A stretch of 64,000 bases of DNA from an uncultured Kangiella sp. (GTDB lineage Bacteria; Pseudomonadota; Gammaproteobacteria; Enterobacterales; Kangiellaceae): positions 248,001 to 312,000 of the forward strand of contig CANNDL010000003.1 in NCBI GenBank assembly GCA_947503435.1. Direction: 5' to 3'. Shown in pieces: positions 35,917 to 44,592 of the stretch (positions are counted from its first letter, which is position 1; every line of letters begins with the position of its first letter). The notes under the pieces are model-generated. The model was not told the origin of the DNA. It saw nothing but the letters and a program-made list of their open reading frames with translations, and did no database searches. The position numbers were made by a program, and so were the translations under genes.

Positions 35917-35944
35917 TTGTTAAAACTTTAATTTGCACTAGAAT
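35917..35944 (+). promoter_or_regulatory. Candidate promoter of the sensor diguanylate cyclase
   Basis: TTGTTA (35917-35922) and TAGAAT (35939-35944) are spaced by 16 bp, 40 bp upstream of the next ATG. The surrounding 190 bp is AT-rich and holds nothing else I can support. Confidence 0.35.
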
Positions 35945-35983
35945 TTTGATGCATTTTTGCATTAATTTCATTAGTTTAAAGAT

Positions 35984-37750
35984 ATGAGTCGAATCGTCAG
36001 CCCCCAAAAGGGCTTCACTAACTATTTATTATTGAGTCTGTTAACTTTTGTTTTCGGTCTGAGTATACATATCTATAATTCCTATATAGGTTCGCAAAAT
36101 AAAGCCGCACAGGAAAGTTATCAACAACAGTATTCGCAATATCAAAAAGACAATATTTTTTATTTACCACTGAACACCATTCATTGGATAGAAGTCCGTC
36201 AAAATGAAAATGGCTATTTTGTTACCAACCCTGATCTAATTAATGAGCCATCACAATACAACCAAAACAGCTTACGCTCTACTCGTTACGCCTTAGCAAC
36301 TTTAACTCAGCTAAAAGGCATGGGAAGCATTGATGAGCTCACAGCTTTGGAGTTTGTTAAACAACGCTACCATGAATTTACGGATGAACAAGGTAATCGC
36401 TTAGCAGGGTTTTCAACTTTAGAAAATACAGAAGTGGGAGTTAGGCCCACTATGGATGCGATATTAACCTTGAAATTTTTAAATGCATTAGATACCTCTG
36501 AAATTAACTGGAGTGCCGTTCGAAGTTTTATTCTAAAGCATCAAAATCCAGATGGTGGATTCTGGGATCCGCACTATCCTAAATACGGTGAAACATCCTG
36601 TATGAAATGCACTTCTTTTGCCATGAGAGCATTAGGTCACTTAAATGAATTAGAGCAACGAAATTTTTCAGACCAATTTACTCAAAAGGTTGTTGAATAT
36701 ATAAATAATAGTTGGGATGAAAAGAGAAATGCTTATCGCCCCCGCTTTGGTGCTGAGGCTAACGATAGCTATGATATTTTCCGTGCCTTTATTATTCTTT
36801 GGCACCTGAAAAACTCAAACGACGCTGATAAAAGAGAGTTTGTATTAAATATACTCCCTATTGAAAAAATCGATTCTACATTAAAACAGCACTATGTAAC
36901 TAACGACCGTGCCTTCGCCAGAAAATGGAATGCAAAATACCCCTCGATGAAAGCCACTCATTTAATGGTGTGGATGTTCTACAACTTAGATTTACTTGAA
37001 AAATTAGATAACACTGGAATCATCGAATATGTATTTATCAATGAGAAAAACCCTGGCGAATACGGCGGTGACATTTACAATACTTATTCTGCTACCGGAA
37101 TACTCACAAAATTTAGCGTGAGCACTAACCCATTAGTGGCTCCAAAAGAACCGGTTCTTACATCTTCATTCTTACCAAACTTCACGCCTTATTTGCTGTA
37201 TCTGTTAGCTTTAACTTTGGCTTTAATTTATTTCAATCGTGATAAGCGTAAATTGATTGATAAAAATTTATTACTGGAAAGTAAGGCCTTTAAAGATAAG
37301 TTAACCGGCTTACATAATCGTGAATTTTTTGAGCGCGCTTATCAATATCATCAAGAGTCTGATGAAATTATGAGTTTAATTTTGATTGATATCGATAAAT
37401 TTAAAAATATCAATGACCAGCATGGCCATCTTGTTGGTGATATTACCTTACAGAAAGTTTCTAAGCTTTTACAATCTAGCTTGAGAGCTTCGGATACCTT
37501 AGCTCGTTGGGGTGGCGAAGAATTTGCTTTGCTTTGCCCTTATACCGACATGAACTCTGCCATAGTTCTTGCCGAAAAACTTCGGAAAATCATTGAAGAA
37601 ACCAATTTCAAACATATCGGAAGCATAACTGCTAGTTTCGGTGTTAGCACTAGAGACGAAGACGATGATTTAGATTCTATATTCGAGCGGGCCGATAAAG
37701 CAATGTACCAATCTAAGCAAGCCGGACGTAATAAAGTTTCTCACTTATAA
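35984..37750 (+). CDS. Diguanylate cyclase with a periplasmic terpene-cyclase/prenyltransferase-like sensor domain
   Basis: The 588-residue protein has a membrane helix at about 14-31, a periplasmic region from about 35 to 395, a second helix at about 402-417 and a cytoplasmic GGDEF domain (about 432-588). The active site is GGEEF (510-514), and the inhibitory I-site RxxD (RASD, 501-504) is intact, so the enzyme should make c-di-GMP with product inhibition. The periplasmic part is built of helical pairs, with QNPDGGFWDPHYPKYG (187-202) and KNPGEYGGD matching the QxxDGGW-type repeat of squalene cyclases and prenyltransferase beta subunits. Two Cys (TSCMKCTS, 206 and 209) lie close to this repeat. 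It probably senses a ligand in an alpha/alpha-toroid pocket. Confidence 0.85.
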   Translation: MSRIVSPQKGFTNYLLLSLLTFVFGLSIHIYNSYIGSQNKAAQESYQQQYSQYQKDNIFYLPLNTIHWIEVRQNENGYFVTNPDLINEPSQYNQNSLRSTRYALATLTQLKGMGSIDELTALEFVKQRYHEFTDEQGNRLAGFSTLENTEVGVRPTMDAILTLKFLNALDTSEINWSAVRSFILKHQNPDGGFWDPHYPKYGETSCMKCTSFAMRALGHLNELEQRNFSDQFTQKVVEYINNSWDEKRNAYRPRFGAEANDSYDIFRAFIILWHLKNSNDADKREFVLNILPIEKIDSTLKQHYVTNDRAFARKWNAKYPSMKATHLMVWMFYNLDLLEKLDNTGIIEYVFINEKNPGEYGGDIYNTYSATGILTKFSVSTNPLVAPKEPVLTSSFLPNFTPYLLYLLALTLALIYFNRDKRKLIDKNLLLESKAFKDKLTGLHNREFFERAYQYHQESDEIMSLILIDIDKFKNINDQHGHLVGDITLQKVSKLLQSSLRASDTLARWGGEEFALLCPYTDMNSAIVLAEKLRKIIEETNFKHIGSITASFGVSTRDEDDDLDSIFERADKAMYQSKQAGRNKVSHL

Positions 37751-37832
37751 ATCAAGACGTCAGCTTTGCTAATTGGCGACGTGCCAGAAATATGCTTAAA
37801 TAACTCATCATTTTAAGTACTCATTCAATCTT

Positions 37833-38621
37833 ATGCAGTTATCTTTAAAAGGCAAAAGAGCCTTAGTTTGTGGCTCTAGCCAAGGCATGGGCAAATCCAT
37901 TGCAATTCAATTATCTCAACAGGGTGCAGATGTAGTTTTACTAGCACGTAATCGTGCAAGTCTAGATGAAGTTCGTGCAGAGCTCGACTCTTCCCAAGGA
38001 CAAGAACACGATATTCTACTAGCAGATTTTGCTTACCCAGAGCAGGTCAAAGCTTCTGTTAGCGATTATTTAGAGTCAGGTAATACGGTACAGATATTAA
38101 TTAATAATACTGGCGGCCCAGCACCTGGTCCGGCACACACAGCAGAAACGGAAAACTTCCTAGCGGCTTTTAATCAACACTTAGTTTGCAACCATGAATT
38201 AATGAAGCTTTTACTGCCTGGAATGAAACAAGCCGCATATGGTCGTATCGTCAATGTTATTTCTACCTCAGTTAAACAACCCTTAAATGGTTTGGGCGTA
38301 TCTAATACGGTTCGCGGTGCCGTGGCTAGCTGGGCTAAAACCTTAGCCAATGAACTTGGTCAATTTAACATTACCGTTAATAATGTTTTGCCGGGCGCAA
38401 CTAATACGGTGCGTTTAGAAGCGATCATTCAAAACAAAGCGGCTAAAAAAGGCGTTTCGATTGAAGAGATGGAAGTTGAAGAAAAATCCATCATCCCGAT
38501 GAAGCGTTTCGGTGAGCCAGAAGAGTTTGCTAATGCGGTAGGCTTTTTAGCATCACCAGCAGCTAGCTATATCACTGGTGTTAACTTGCCGGTTGATGGT
38601 GGTCGAACATCGTGTTTGTAA
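37833..38621 (+). CDS. Short-chain dehydrogenase/reductase family protein with atypical active site
   Basis: The 262-residue protein has the NAD(P) motif ALVCGSSQGMGKSIA (TGxxxGxG replaced by CGSSQGMG) and the structural LINNTGG. The catalytic Ser is in VISTSV, but the usual Tyr-x3-Lys is replaced: the equivalent segment reads GVSNTVRGAVASW, with Ser in place of Tyr and Arg in place of Lys. A family of SDRs with this replacement exists, with unknown reactions. The gene lies 12 bp before the 2-aminomuconate semialdehyde dehydrogenase gene and is probably cotranscribed with it, so it may act in kynurenine catabolism. Confidence 0.85.
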   Translation: MQLSLKGKRALVCGSSQGMGKSIAIQLSQQGADVVLLARNRASLDEVRAELDSSQGQEHDILLADFAYPEQVKASVSDYLESGNTVQILINNTGGPAPGPAHTAETENFLAAFNQHLVCNHELMKLLLPGMKQAAYGRIVNVISTSVKQPLNGLGVSNTVRGAVASWAKTLANELGQFNITVNNVLPGATNTVRLEAIIQNKAAKKGVSIEEMEVEEKSIIPMKRFGEPEEFANAVGFLASPAASYITGVNLPVDGGRTSCL

Positions 38622-38633
38622 TAGATTAATATA

Positions 38634-40076
38634 ATGCTGAAGATACAGAACTACATTAATGGTCAAATGGTTGCCCCTGATTCGGGCAACTATATTGATA
38701 ATGTTGAGCCTGCCACTGGGCAAGTCTACTCACTAGTGCCAGAATCTAACGACGTCGATTTAGACAGCGCCGTAAAATCAGCAGAAGCAGCCAAAGAGCA
38801 TTGGGCAAATACTTCTTTAGAAAAACGCGCTGAAATATTATGCCGTTTGGCAGATCTCATTGATGCTAATGCTGATGAGCTAGCCAAAGCCGAAGCGATT
38901 GATAATGGAAAAGCCGTTTCCTTTGCCAAAGACGTAGATATTTACCGCTCTGCTGCTAACATTAGATTCTTTGCACACGCCGGCACTCAGTTCTCTAGCG
39001 AAAGTCATGCAATGGGCGATCTCGCCATTAATTATACCTTACGCGATCCGATTGGCATCGTTGGCTGCATTTCCCCCTGGAATTTCCCACTGTATTTATT
39101 TACTTGGAAAATCGCACCGGCTTTGGCCTGTGGCAATGTAGTCATCGCCAAGCCTTCTGAAGTCACGCCAATGACTGCTTATTTGTTTTCTAAGCTGTGT
39201 ATTGAGGCAGGACTCCCTGCAGGCGTTTTAAATATTTTGCATGGCACAGGCCCTTCAATTGGCGGCCCAATCACTACCCACCCTAACATCAAGGCCATCA
39301 GTTTTACTGGGGGCTCGGCAACTGGCGCTCACATCACCAAAGCCACCGCCGGTATGTTTAAAAAATTATCTTTAGAGTTAGGAGGTAAAAATCCGACCCT
39401 AGTATTTGCCGATTGTGATTTCGATGAAACCGTAACCGAGGTAGTTCGAGCCGCTTTTTCCAACCAAGGGCAAATTTGCTTGTGCGGTTCACGCATTTAT
39501 ATTGAGCGAGCTATCTATGAAAAATTCAGAAATGCTTTTGTGGATAAAGTGAAAACTCTTCGCATAGGTGACCCACTTGACGAATCCACTCAACATGGCG
39601 CTACGGTTTCACAAAGCCATATGGAAAAAGTACTTTCCTATATTGAGCTTGCGCAACAAGAAGGCGGTACAGTTCTTACAGGCGGAAAACGCCATCAAGT
39701 CACAGGTCGCTGCAAAGATGGCTTTTTTGTAGAACCAACTGTCATCGAAGGCTTAGATAACCAGTGCCGTACCAATCAAGAAGAAATTTTTGGTCCAGTA
39801 TGCACCTTGATGCCCTTTGATAATGATGATGCGGCTGTGAAGCTAGCCAATGGCACTCAATATGGTTTAGCGGCAAGTGTTTGGACTAATGATTTAAAAC
39901 GTGCTCATAGAGTCGCTAAACAAATTGAAGCCGGTATTGTCTGGATCAACTGCTGGTTGCTTAGAGATCTGCGCACTCCTTTTGGTGGTGTTAAATCTTC
40001 TGGCGTGGGTCGTGAGGGTGGCCTAGAAGCCATGCGGTTCTTTACTGAGCCAAAAAATGTTTGCATAAAGTATTGA
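38634..40076 (+). CDS. nbaE: 2-aminomuconate 6-semialdehyde dehydrogenase
   Basis: The 480-residue NAD-dependent enzyme belongs to the ALDH superfamily: CISPWNFPLYLFTWK (catalytic Asn), FTGGSATGAHI, SLELGGKNPTLVF (Glu) and SNQGQICLCGSRIY (catalytic Cys). The C-terminal segment NCWLLRDLRTPFGGVKSSG is the signature of the ALDH8/AMSDH branch, which oxidises 2-aminomuconate 6-semialdehyde to 2-aminomuconate. The rest of the pathway lies 4 kb downstream as a separate operon, separated by unrelated genes. 2-hydroxymuconate semialdehyde dehydrogenase is a close alternative, but the presence of nbaF, nbaC and nbaD supports the aminomuconate assignment. Confidence 0.88.
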   Translation: MLKIQNYINGQMVAPDSGNYIDNVEPATGQVYSLVPESNDVDLDSAVKSAEAAKEHWANTSLEKRAEILCRLADLIDANADELAKAEAIDNGKAVSFAKDVDIYRSAANIRFFAHAGTQFSSESHAMGDLAINYTLRDPIGIVGCISPWNFPLYLFTWKIAPALACGNVVIAKPSEVTPMTAYLFSKLCIEAGLPAGVLNILHGTGPSIGGPITTHPNIKAISFTGGSATGAHITKATAGMFKKLSLELGGKNPTLVFADCDFDETVTEVVRAAFSNQGQICLCGSRIYIERAIYEKFRNAFVDKVKTLRIGDPLDESTQHGATVSQSHMEKVLSYIELAQQEGGTVLTGGKRHQVTGRCKDGFFVEPTVIEGLDNQCRTNQEEIFGPVCTLMPFDNDDAAVKLANGTQYGLAASVWTNDLKRAHRVAKQIEAGIVWINCWLLRDLRTPFGGVKSSGVGREGGLEAMRFFTEPKNVCIKY

Positions 40077-40141
40077 TTGCTACTTAAAGCTACATAGCGA
40101 TACAAATCCTAAATAGTCTATTTTAAAACCCGTCTGTATAT

Positions 40142-40177
40142 TTCACCCTACTCAGTTTTGGAACTGAGCAGGGTGAA
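40142..40177 (+). promoter_or_regulatory. Long inverted repeat upstream of the 91-residue gene
   Basis: TTCACCCT-A-CTCAGTT pairs with AACTGAG-C-AGGGTGAA; the stem has 15 paired bases with one A/C mismatch and a TTGG loop. It ends 14 bases before the ATG at 40192. The following bases are not a T run. It could end the nbaE transcript weakly or regulate the next gene. Confidence 0.45.
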
Positions 40178-40191
40178 CACGACTAATAGAA

Positions 40192-40467
40192 ATGGCTATG
40201 TATAAAAAAATATTCGAATTTTTTCAAAACTCTGACAACTCCTTCAAAGGTGCCAAAGTCAGCCTGGTACAAGGTGATAGCGTAATTGATACTAAAACAT
40301 TAGAAGTATCTAACTCTAAAATCTTGTTGAAAAAACCAAAGCGTAAACCGTTCATCTTTTCAGATGGCGACCTCATGCAGCTGCATATTCAGCGTAAAGA
40401 CTCCACCGTTTATCCTGTAAAATTGGTTAGCAACGAGCAAAATACGTTAGCATTTGAACTTCTATAA
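40192..40467 (+). CDS. Hypothetical protein, 91 residues
   Basis: The start may be the first or the second ATG (40192 or 40198). The protein begins MAMYKKIFEFFQNSDNSFKG and continues as a short beta-rich domain ending NTLAFELL. No signal peptide, membrane helix or catalytic motif is visible. The pattern of a basic loop (KKPKRKPF), DGDLMQLHI and a final strand with Phe vaguely resembles a PilZ barrel, but the RxxxR and D/NxSxxG motifs are missing, so I do not assign it. It is followed by a terminator. Confidence 0.6.
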   Translation: MAMYKKIFEFFQNSDNSFKGAKVSLVQGDSVIDTKTLEVSNSKILLKKPKRKPFIFSDGDLMQLHIQRKDSTVYPVKLVSNEQNTLAFELL

Positions 40468-40497
40468 AAAACGCCAGCTTAAAGCTGGCGTTTTTTT
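40466..40497. terminator. Bidirectional terminator
   Basis: AAAACGCCAGCTT and AAGCTGGCGTTTT flank a single base; both strands have T runs. It serves the 91-residue gene and the converging DUF885 gene. Confidence 0.88.
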
Positions 40498-42409
40498 AAC
40501 TTTCTGTTTTCATTTGAATCCACTTATCAATTTTTTCATTAAGCACCAACATAGGCACGGCACCGCCTAACAAAATCAAATCGTGAAATTCTTTAGGATC
40601 AAATTTATCTCCTAATGCCTTGCGTGCTTTTGCGCGTTGATCAACTAAGTTAATCATTCCCAACTTATATCCAAGGGCCTGGCCTGGCCAAGTCATATAA
40701 CGCTCAATTTCTGCAACCACATCTGACTGGGCTGTGCCGGTTGTTTCAGCCATATATTTAATTGCTTCCTCGCGCGTCCATTTTTTAGCATGTAGACCTG
40801 TATCTACCACCAAACGAACTGCCCGGAATAATTCAGCTTTTAAACGCCCTAAATCACCAAAAGGATCATTTTCATACATGCCCATTTCCCAAGCCACTAG
40901 TTCCGAATAAAGCGCCCAGCCTTCAACATAAGCGTTATAAGGCGCTAAACGACGCAATAAAGGCAAATCATCTTGCGCCATATTTAGCGCGATCTGCCAA
41001 TGATGCCCAGGATTGGCTTCATGATAAGTCAAGGTTTTGAGATCAAACTTTGGATTGGCTTTCATATCGCGCAAATTAATCCAATAAATCCCAGGTTGCG
41101 AGCCATCCAACGATGGAGTGGTGTATTGGCCACCTGGAGCGCCCTCTTGTCGCTCTATTGGAATCCGGCGCACTTCAACATCATAGGGCGGCTTCGTTGC
41201 AAACTGCTCAGGCATACGTTCATTAATTTCAGCAATTTGTGCATTCAGATCATCTAATAATTGTTGACGACCTTCATCGGAATCTTCATATAAGAATCGA
41301 GGTTCTTCATTCAATTGAGCCATTCGTTCGCCAACCGTGCCATCTTTATAACCGTTGGCGCTAAGAATCGCATCCATCTCCTTAGTGATACGTTCAACTT
41401 CCGCTAGACCAATATTATGGATTAAATCTGGTGTCATATCGGTATCGCCCAATTGACGTACTGCATCGGCATAATATGCAGCGCCATTAGGCTGGGCCCA
41501 AATACCTGATTCTGAAGTAGCTTTATCGGATAAAGACTCCATGGTTTTCGATAATTCTTGGTAGGCAGGATAAACGGTTTCCGCTACCAGTTGTTTGGCT
41601 TGGTTCAGTAGTTCCGTTTTCTTATCCCCACTAATTTCTAACTGCTCGACTTTCGATTGAAAGCTAGTCATTAAGCTATGGGATTCAGGTGCTGCGCTGG
41701 TAAAGCCATTCAGAAAATTGAGCGCACCACCAATAATCACTTTCGGCGGGATCCAATCTTTCTCAGCATCAGCCAATACTTTTTGATTAACGCTACCGAT
41801 AACCTCATCAAACTGCGCTAAACGCGCCAAATAATCTTCCGCATCTTTAAGGTTGTTAATTGGATGATTATTAGCGAGTGTAGTTGGTACATCAATTGCA
41901 GGCCCATTAATTTGATTAACTACAAAGGCTGATTGCCCCATCCACGAATCGATATAGCCAATATCAAAGTTTGGCTCGCCGGAATAATAACGAGCAATCG
42001 AAGCCATCACTTGACGGTTCTCATCGGTTTTGGGATCGTCAAAATTCATTTGATTGAGCTGCTTGGCGTATTCAGCTAATTCAGCTCTTAAATCCGCTTC
42101 AGCTTTCGGCGAAAAGCGCTCTAAACGATTATTAAAATAGCCGCCAGCATCAGATTCAGCGACGCCAAAGGCTGTTGCACTTAAAGGACGCGCTTTTAAT
42201 AAAGCAATGGTTGTTTTCTGAAAAATGTCATTAAGCTTATCAAGTTGTTGCTTTTCGGCTGCGGCCGCTTTAACCGCGGCATCATCAATTACTTGAACTT
42301 CCTGCGTTTCAACTACTTGCACAGGCTGCTTATCGTTATCAGCTGCTTGCTCGCAAGCCATCAAGGTTAACGCAGCAGAAATAGCCAGTACGCTAGTTTT
42401 TTTAATCAT
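40496..42409 (-). CDS. DUF885 family lipoprotein, putative metallopeptidase
   Basis: The 637-residue protein has a lipoprotein signal (KTSVLAISAALTLMAC). The C-terminal half contains TYHEANPGHHWQIALN, the HExxxGHH-type motif of DUF885 proteins, which are thought to be zinc-dependent. The segment PGIYWINLRDMKANPKFDLK and the ending with LGGAVPMLVLNEKIDKW are also typical. The substrate is unknown; family members are annotated as peptidases or as related to proteins induced by stationary phase. It is monocistronic, ending in the shared terminator. Confidence 0.88.
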   Translation of the reverse strand: MIKKTSVLAISAALTLMACEQAADNDKQPVQVVETQEVQVIDDAAVKAAAAEKQQLDKLNDIFQKTTIALLKARPLSATAFGVAESDAGGYFNNRLERFSPKAEADLRAELAEYAKQLNQMNFDDPKTDENRQVMASIARYYSGEPNFDIGYIDSWMGQSAFVVNQINGPAIDVPTTLANNHPINNLKDAEDYLARLAQFDEVIGSVNQKVLADAEKDWIPPKVIIGGALNFLNGFTSAAPESHSLMTSFQSKVEQLEISGDKKTELLNQAKQLVAETVYPAYQELSKTMESLSDKATSESGIWAQPNGAAYYADAVRQLGDTDMTPDLIHNIGLAEVERITKEMDAILSANGYKDGTVGERMAQLNEEPRFLYEDSDEGRQQLLDDLNAQIAEINERMPEQFATKPPYDVEVRRIPIERQEGAPGGQYTTPSLDGSQPGIYWINLRDMKANPKFDLKTLTYHEANPGHHWQIALNMAQDDLPLLRRLAPYNAYVEGWALYSELVAWEMGMYENDPFGDLGRLKAELFRAVRLVVDTGLHAKKWTREEAIKYMAETTGTAQSDVVAEIERYMTWPGQALGYKLGMINLVDQRAKARKALGDKFDPKEFHDLILLGGAVPMLVLNEKIDKWIQMKTES

Positions 42410-42548
42410 TTCGATACCCGTTATTTAAAATTCAGTGCATTGATTATTACTAATCTGTTGGCCATTGTCATCTTACTAGTTGCCATTTTACCCCGTCACC
42501 GCTTTTGGCATATAATCATGCCAATTTATTGATTAATGAGATTGAGTC

Positions 42549-43034
42549 ATGCCTTCTTTTGATATCGTTTCCGAAGTGGATAAACACGAAATTACCAATG
42601 TAGTAGATAACGCCAACCGCGAGTTGAGCACCCGTTTTGATTTTCGCGGAGTAGAAGCCAGTTTTGAACTGAATGATGAGGCGGTCCGAATTACCGCTGA
42701 AGCAGATTTTCAAGTAGACCAAATGATCGATATGCTCTACAAATGCTGCGTTAAACGCAATATCGACACTTCTGCCTTAGATATTACTGATGATGCCACC
42801 CACTCTGGCAAGACTTTCTATAAAACTGCGACCTTTAAACAAGGCATCGAAAAAGATATGGCTAAAAAAATCGTCAAAACGATTAAAGAAGCCAAGATGA
42901 AAGTGCAAGCTGCCATTCAAGGCGACGAAGTTCGTGTTACCGGTAAAAAGCGTGATGATCTTCAAGGCGCTATCGCCTTAATCAAAGGCGCTGAACTAGG
43001 ACAGCCATTTCAATTTAAGAATTTTAGGGATTAA
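42549..43034 (+). CDS. yajQ: YajQ family cyclic-di-GMP-binding/nucleotide-binding protein
   Basis: The 161-residue protein has the two-domain YajQ fold: [20 protein letters not shown] at the start, STRFDFRG, and the C-terminal [20 protein letters not shown]-like ending (here [11 protein letters not shown]). YajQ homologues bind c-di-GMP in Xanthomonas and tRNA or nucleotides elsewhere. It is a conserved housekeeping gene. It may be a c-di-GMP reader for the two diguanylate cyclases in this window, but that is speculation. The ATG has a GAG five bases ahead. Confidence 0.96.
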   Translation: MPSFDIVSEVDKHEITNVVDNANRELSTRFDFRGVEASFELNDEAVRITAEADFQVDQMIDMLYKCCVKRNIDTSALDITDDATHSGKTFYKTATFKQGIEKDMAKKIVKTIKEAKMKVQAAIQGDEVRVTGKKRDDLQGAIALIKGAELGQPFQFKNFRD

Positions 43035-43040
43035 AACTTT

Positions 43041-43934
43041 ATGATGGAGCCAGTTCTAAGGATAGATGGAACAAATGCTTCATCTACTGATGGTAAAGTT
43101 ATATTTGATAGGAATAAGTTAATCTGGAACCTTCCTATCATTTTGCTTTCTCTTGTATTTGCTCCTTTAACTTTTAGTTTAGATGCTCTATTCCTTTGCA
43201 TCTCTCTTACCTACCTTAGCCTATTGATAGGACACAGTGTGGGAATGCATCGAATGATGATTCATCGGTCATTCAAAGCCAATAAGGGTGTGGAAAGAAT
43301 ACTAATATATATTGGCGTCTTAGTTGGAATGTCAGGGCCATTCGGTATTATAAAAATTCATGACCTAAGAGACTGGGCTCAGAGACAGAGCAAATGCCAC
43401 CCTTTCTTTGCACATACAGAGAATTACTTAAGAGATATATTTTGGCAATTAACCTGTACTTTTAAATTCGATAAGCCACCTCACATTAACATTGAGTCAA
43501 ATTTAGCAGATGACAAGTTTTACTCATTCCTCGAAAACACATGGAAATGGCACCAGTTAATTATAGCAATTCCGCTCTACCTTATTGGCGGGTGGTCTTG
43601 GGTTGTTTGGGGAATACTAGTCCGGATCAGTTTGAGCATTATTGGGCACTGGAGCATCACTTATTTTTGTCATAACCCTGGAAAAGGTAACTGGGATGTA
43701 AAAGGAGCGTCTGTTCAAGCTTCAAATTTGTCAGGGTTAGGATTAATTACTTACGGAGAATGTTGGCATAACAACCACCATGCATTTCCTGAATCCGCGA
43801 AAATTGGGATTGAAAGAAATCAAATGGATCCAGCTTGGTGGTTAATTAAAGCCTTATCTAAAATGGAGTTTATATATGATGTTCAGTTACCCAGAAAAGT
43901 TGAGCAAAGAGATGACTTGCTTCCTAGAGTCTAG
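43041..43934 (+). CDS. Fatty acid (acyl-CoA type) desaturase family protein
   Basis: The 297-residue membrane protein has helices around a di-iron site. The first His box is MHRMMIHRSF (HxxxxH), and the third is WHNNHHAFPESAKIG (HxxHH). The second box, normally HRxHH, is replaced by the segment IHDLRDWAQRQSKCH, so the diiron ligand set is altered. It would insert a double bond or act on a related lipid substrate. It starts 6 bp after yajQ. Its codons are richer in ATA, AGA and AGG than those of the neighbours by eye, which hints at horizontal acquisition. Confidence 0.8.
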   Translation: MMEPVLRIDGTNASSTDGKVIFDRNKLIWNLPIILLSLVFAPLTFSLDALFLCISLTYLSLLIGHSVGMHRMMIHRSFKANKGVERILIYIGVLVGMSGPFGIIKIHDLRDWAQRQSKCHPFFAHTENYLRDIFWQLTCTFKFDKPPHINIESNLADDKFYSFLENTWKWHQLIIAIPLYLIGGWSWVVWGILVRISLSIIGHWSITYFCHNPGKGNWDVKGASVQASNLSGLGLITYGECWHNNHHAFPESAKIGIERNQMDPAWWLIKALSKMEFIYDVQLPRKVEQRDDLLPRV

Positions 43935-44065
43935 ACATATAATTAGCTTTAGTTTATAAATACTAAATGCGTTATTTCCCACACCAAAAAACCTCTGGGT
44001 CAATATTTGCTAGCTCATCTGGCTGCAAATGGATCTTGAATTAACGCCCTATTCCATCGATTTGT

Positions 44066-44093
44066 TATAGGCGAATATTTGCGCGCGCCTATA
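44066..44093. promoter_or_regulatory. Inverted repeat upstream of the kynurenine operon
   Basis: TATAGGCG (44066-44073) and CGCCTATA (44086-44093) with a 12-bp centre, 67 bp before the first gene. The arms are perfect and on one helix face, as for a dimeric regulator. The remaining 225-bp gap between the desaturase and nbaF genes shows no other feature I can support. Confidence 0.4.
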
Positions 44094-44159
44094 TTTCCTA
44101 GTATTTTCATCTAATAAAATTAATTAGCCGTAAGTGGCTTAGATTCAAAGGTAACCGCC

Positions 44160-44576
44160 ATGAGTCAAAAGATTGTATCCAGTAAAGCTCCTGAACCTGT
44201 AGGTTTATATCCGCACGCTCGTAAAGTGGGTAATTTATTATTTCTATCTGGTGTTGGCCCTCGTCAAAAAGGCACTAAGGATATTCCCGGTGTGACTTTA
44301 GATGCTGATGGTAATATCACCGATTATTGTATCGAAACCCAGTGCCGTAGCGTTTTTGATAATGTTCGTGCGGTTCTAGAAGATGCAGGCTCAAGTTGGG
44401 GACAGCTGGTCGACGTGCAAGTCTTTCTAACCAATATGAAAGATGACTTTAAGACTTACAATAAAGTTTATGCGGAATACTTTGCGGATAACCAACCTTG
44501 CCGCACGACTATCGAGATAAACTGCTTACCAACACCAATTGCGATTGAGCTTAAGTGTGTTGCGACTATTGATTAA
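44160..44576 (+). CDS. nbaF: 2-aminomuconate deaminase, RidA-type
   Basis: The 138-residue protein belongs to the YjgF/YER057c/UK114 (RidA) fold: GLYPHARKVGNLLFLSGVGP, ETQCRSVFDNVRAVLEDAG and CRTTIEINCLPTPIAIE. The C-terminal segment of canonical RidA (RVAxxG) is replaced, consistent with the aminomuconate deaminase subgroup. It removes ammonia from 2-aminomuconate to give 4-oxalocrotonate. The gene is first in the operon and 16 bp before nbaC. General RidA imine hydrolase activity is the alternative. Confidence 0.85.
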   Translation: MSQKIVSSKAPEPVGLYPHARKVGNLLFLSGVGPRQKGTKDIPGVTLDADGNITDYCIETQCRSVFDNVRAVLEDAGSSWGQLVDVQVFLTNMKDDFKTYNKVYAEYFADNQPCRTTIEINCLPTPIAIELKCVATID

Positions 44577-44592
44577 TTAAAGGGAGTTAATA

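Noticed and set aside
40192-40467. PilZ domain in the 91-residue protein
   Set aside because: Only the general strand pattern is similar; the RxxxR and D/NxSxxG c-di-GMP motifs are absent.
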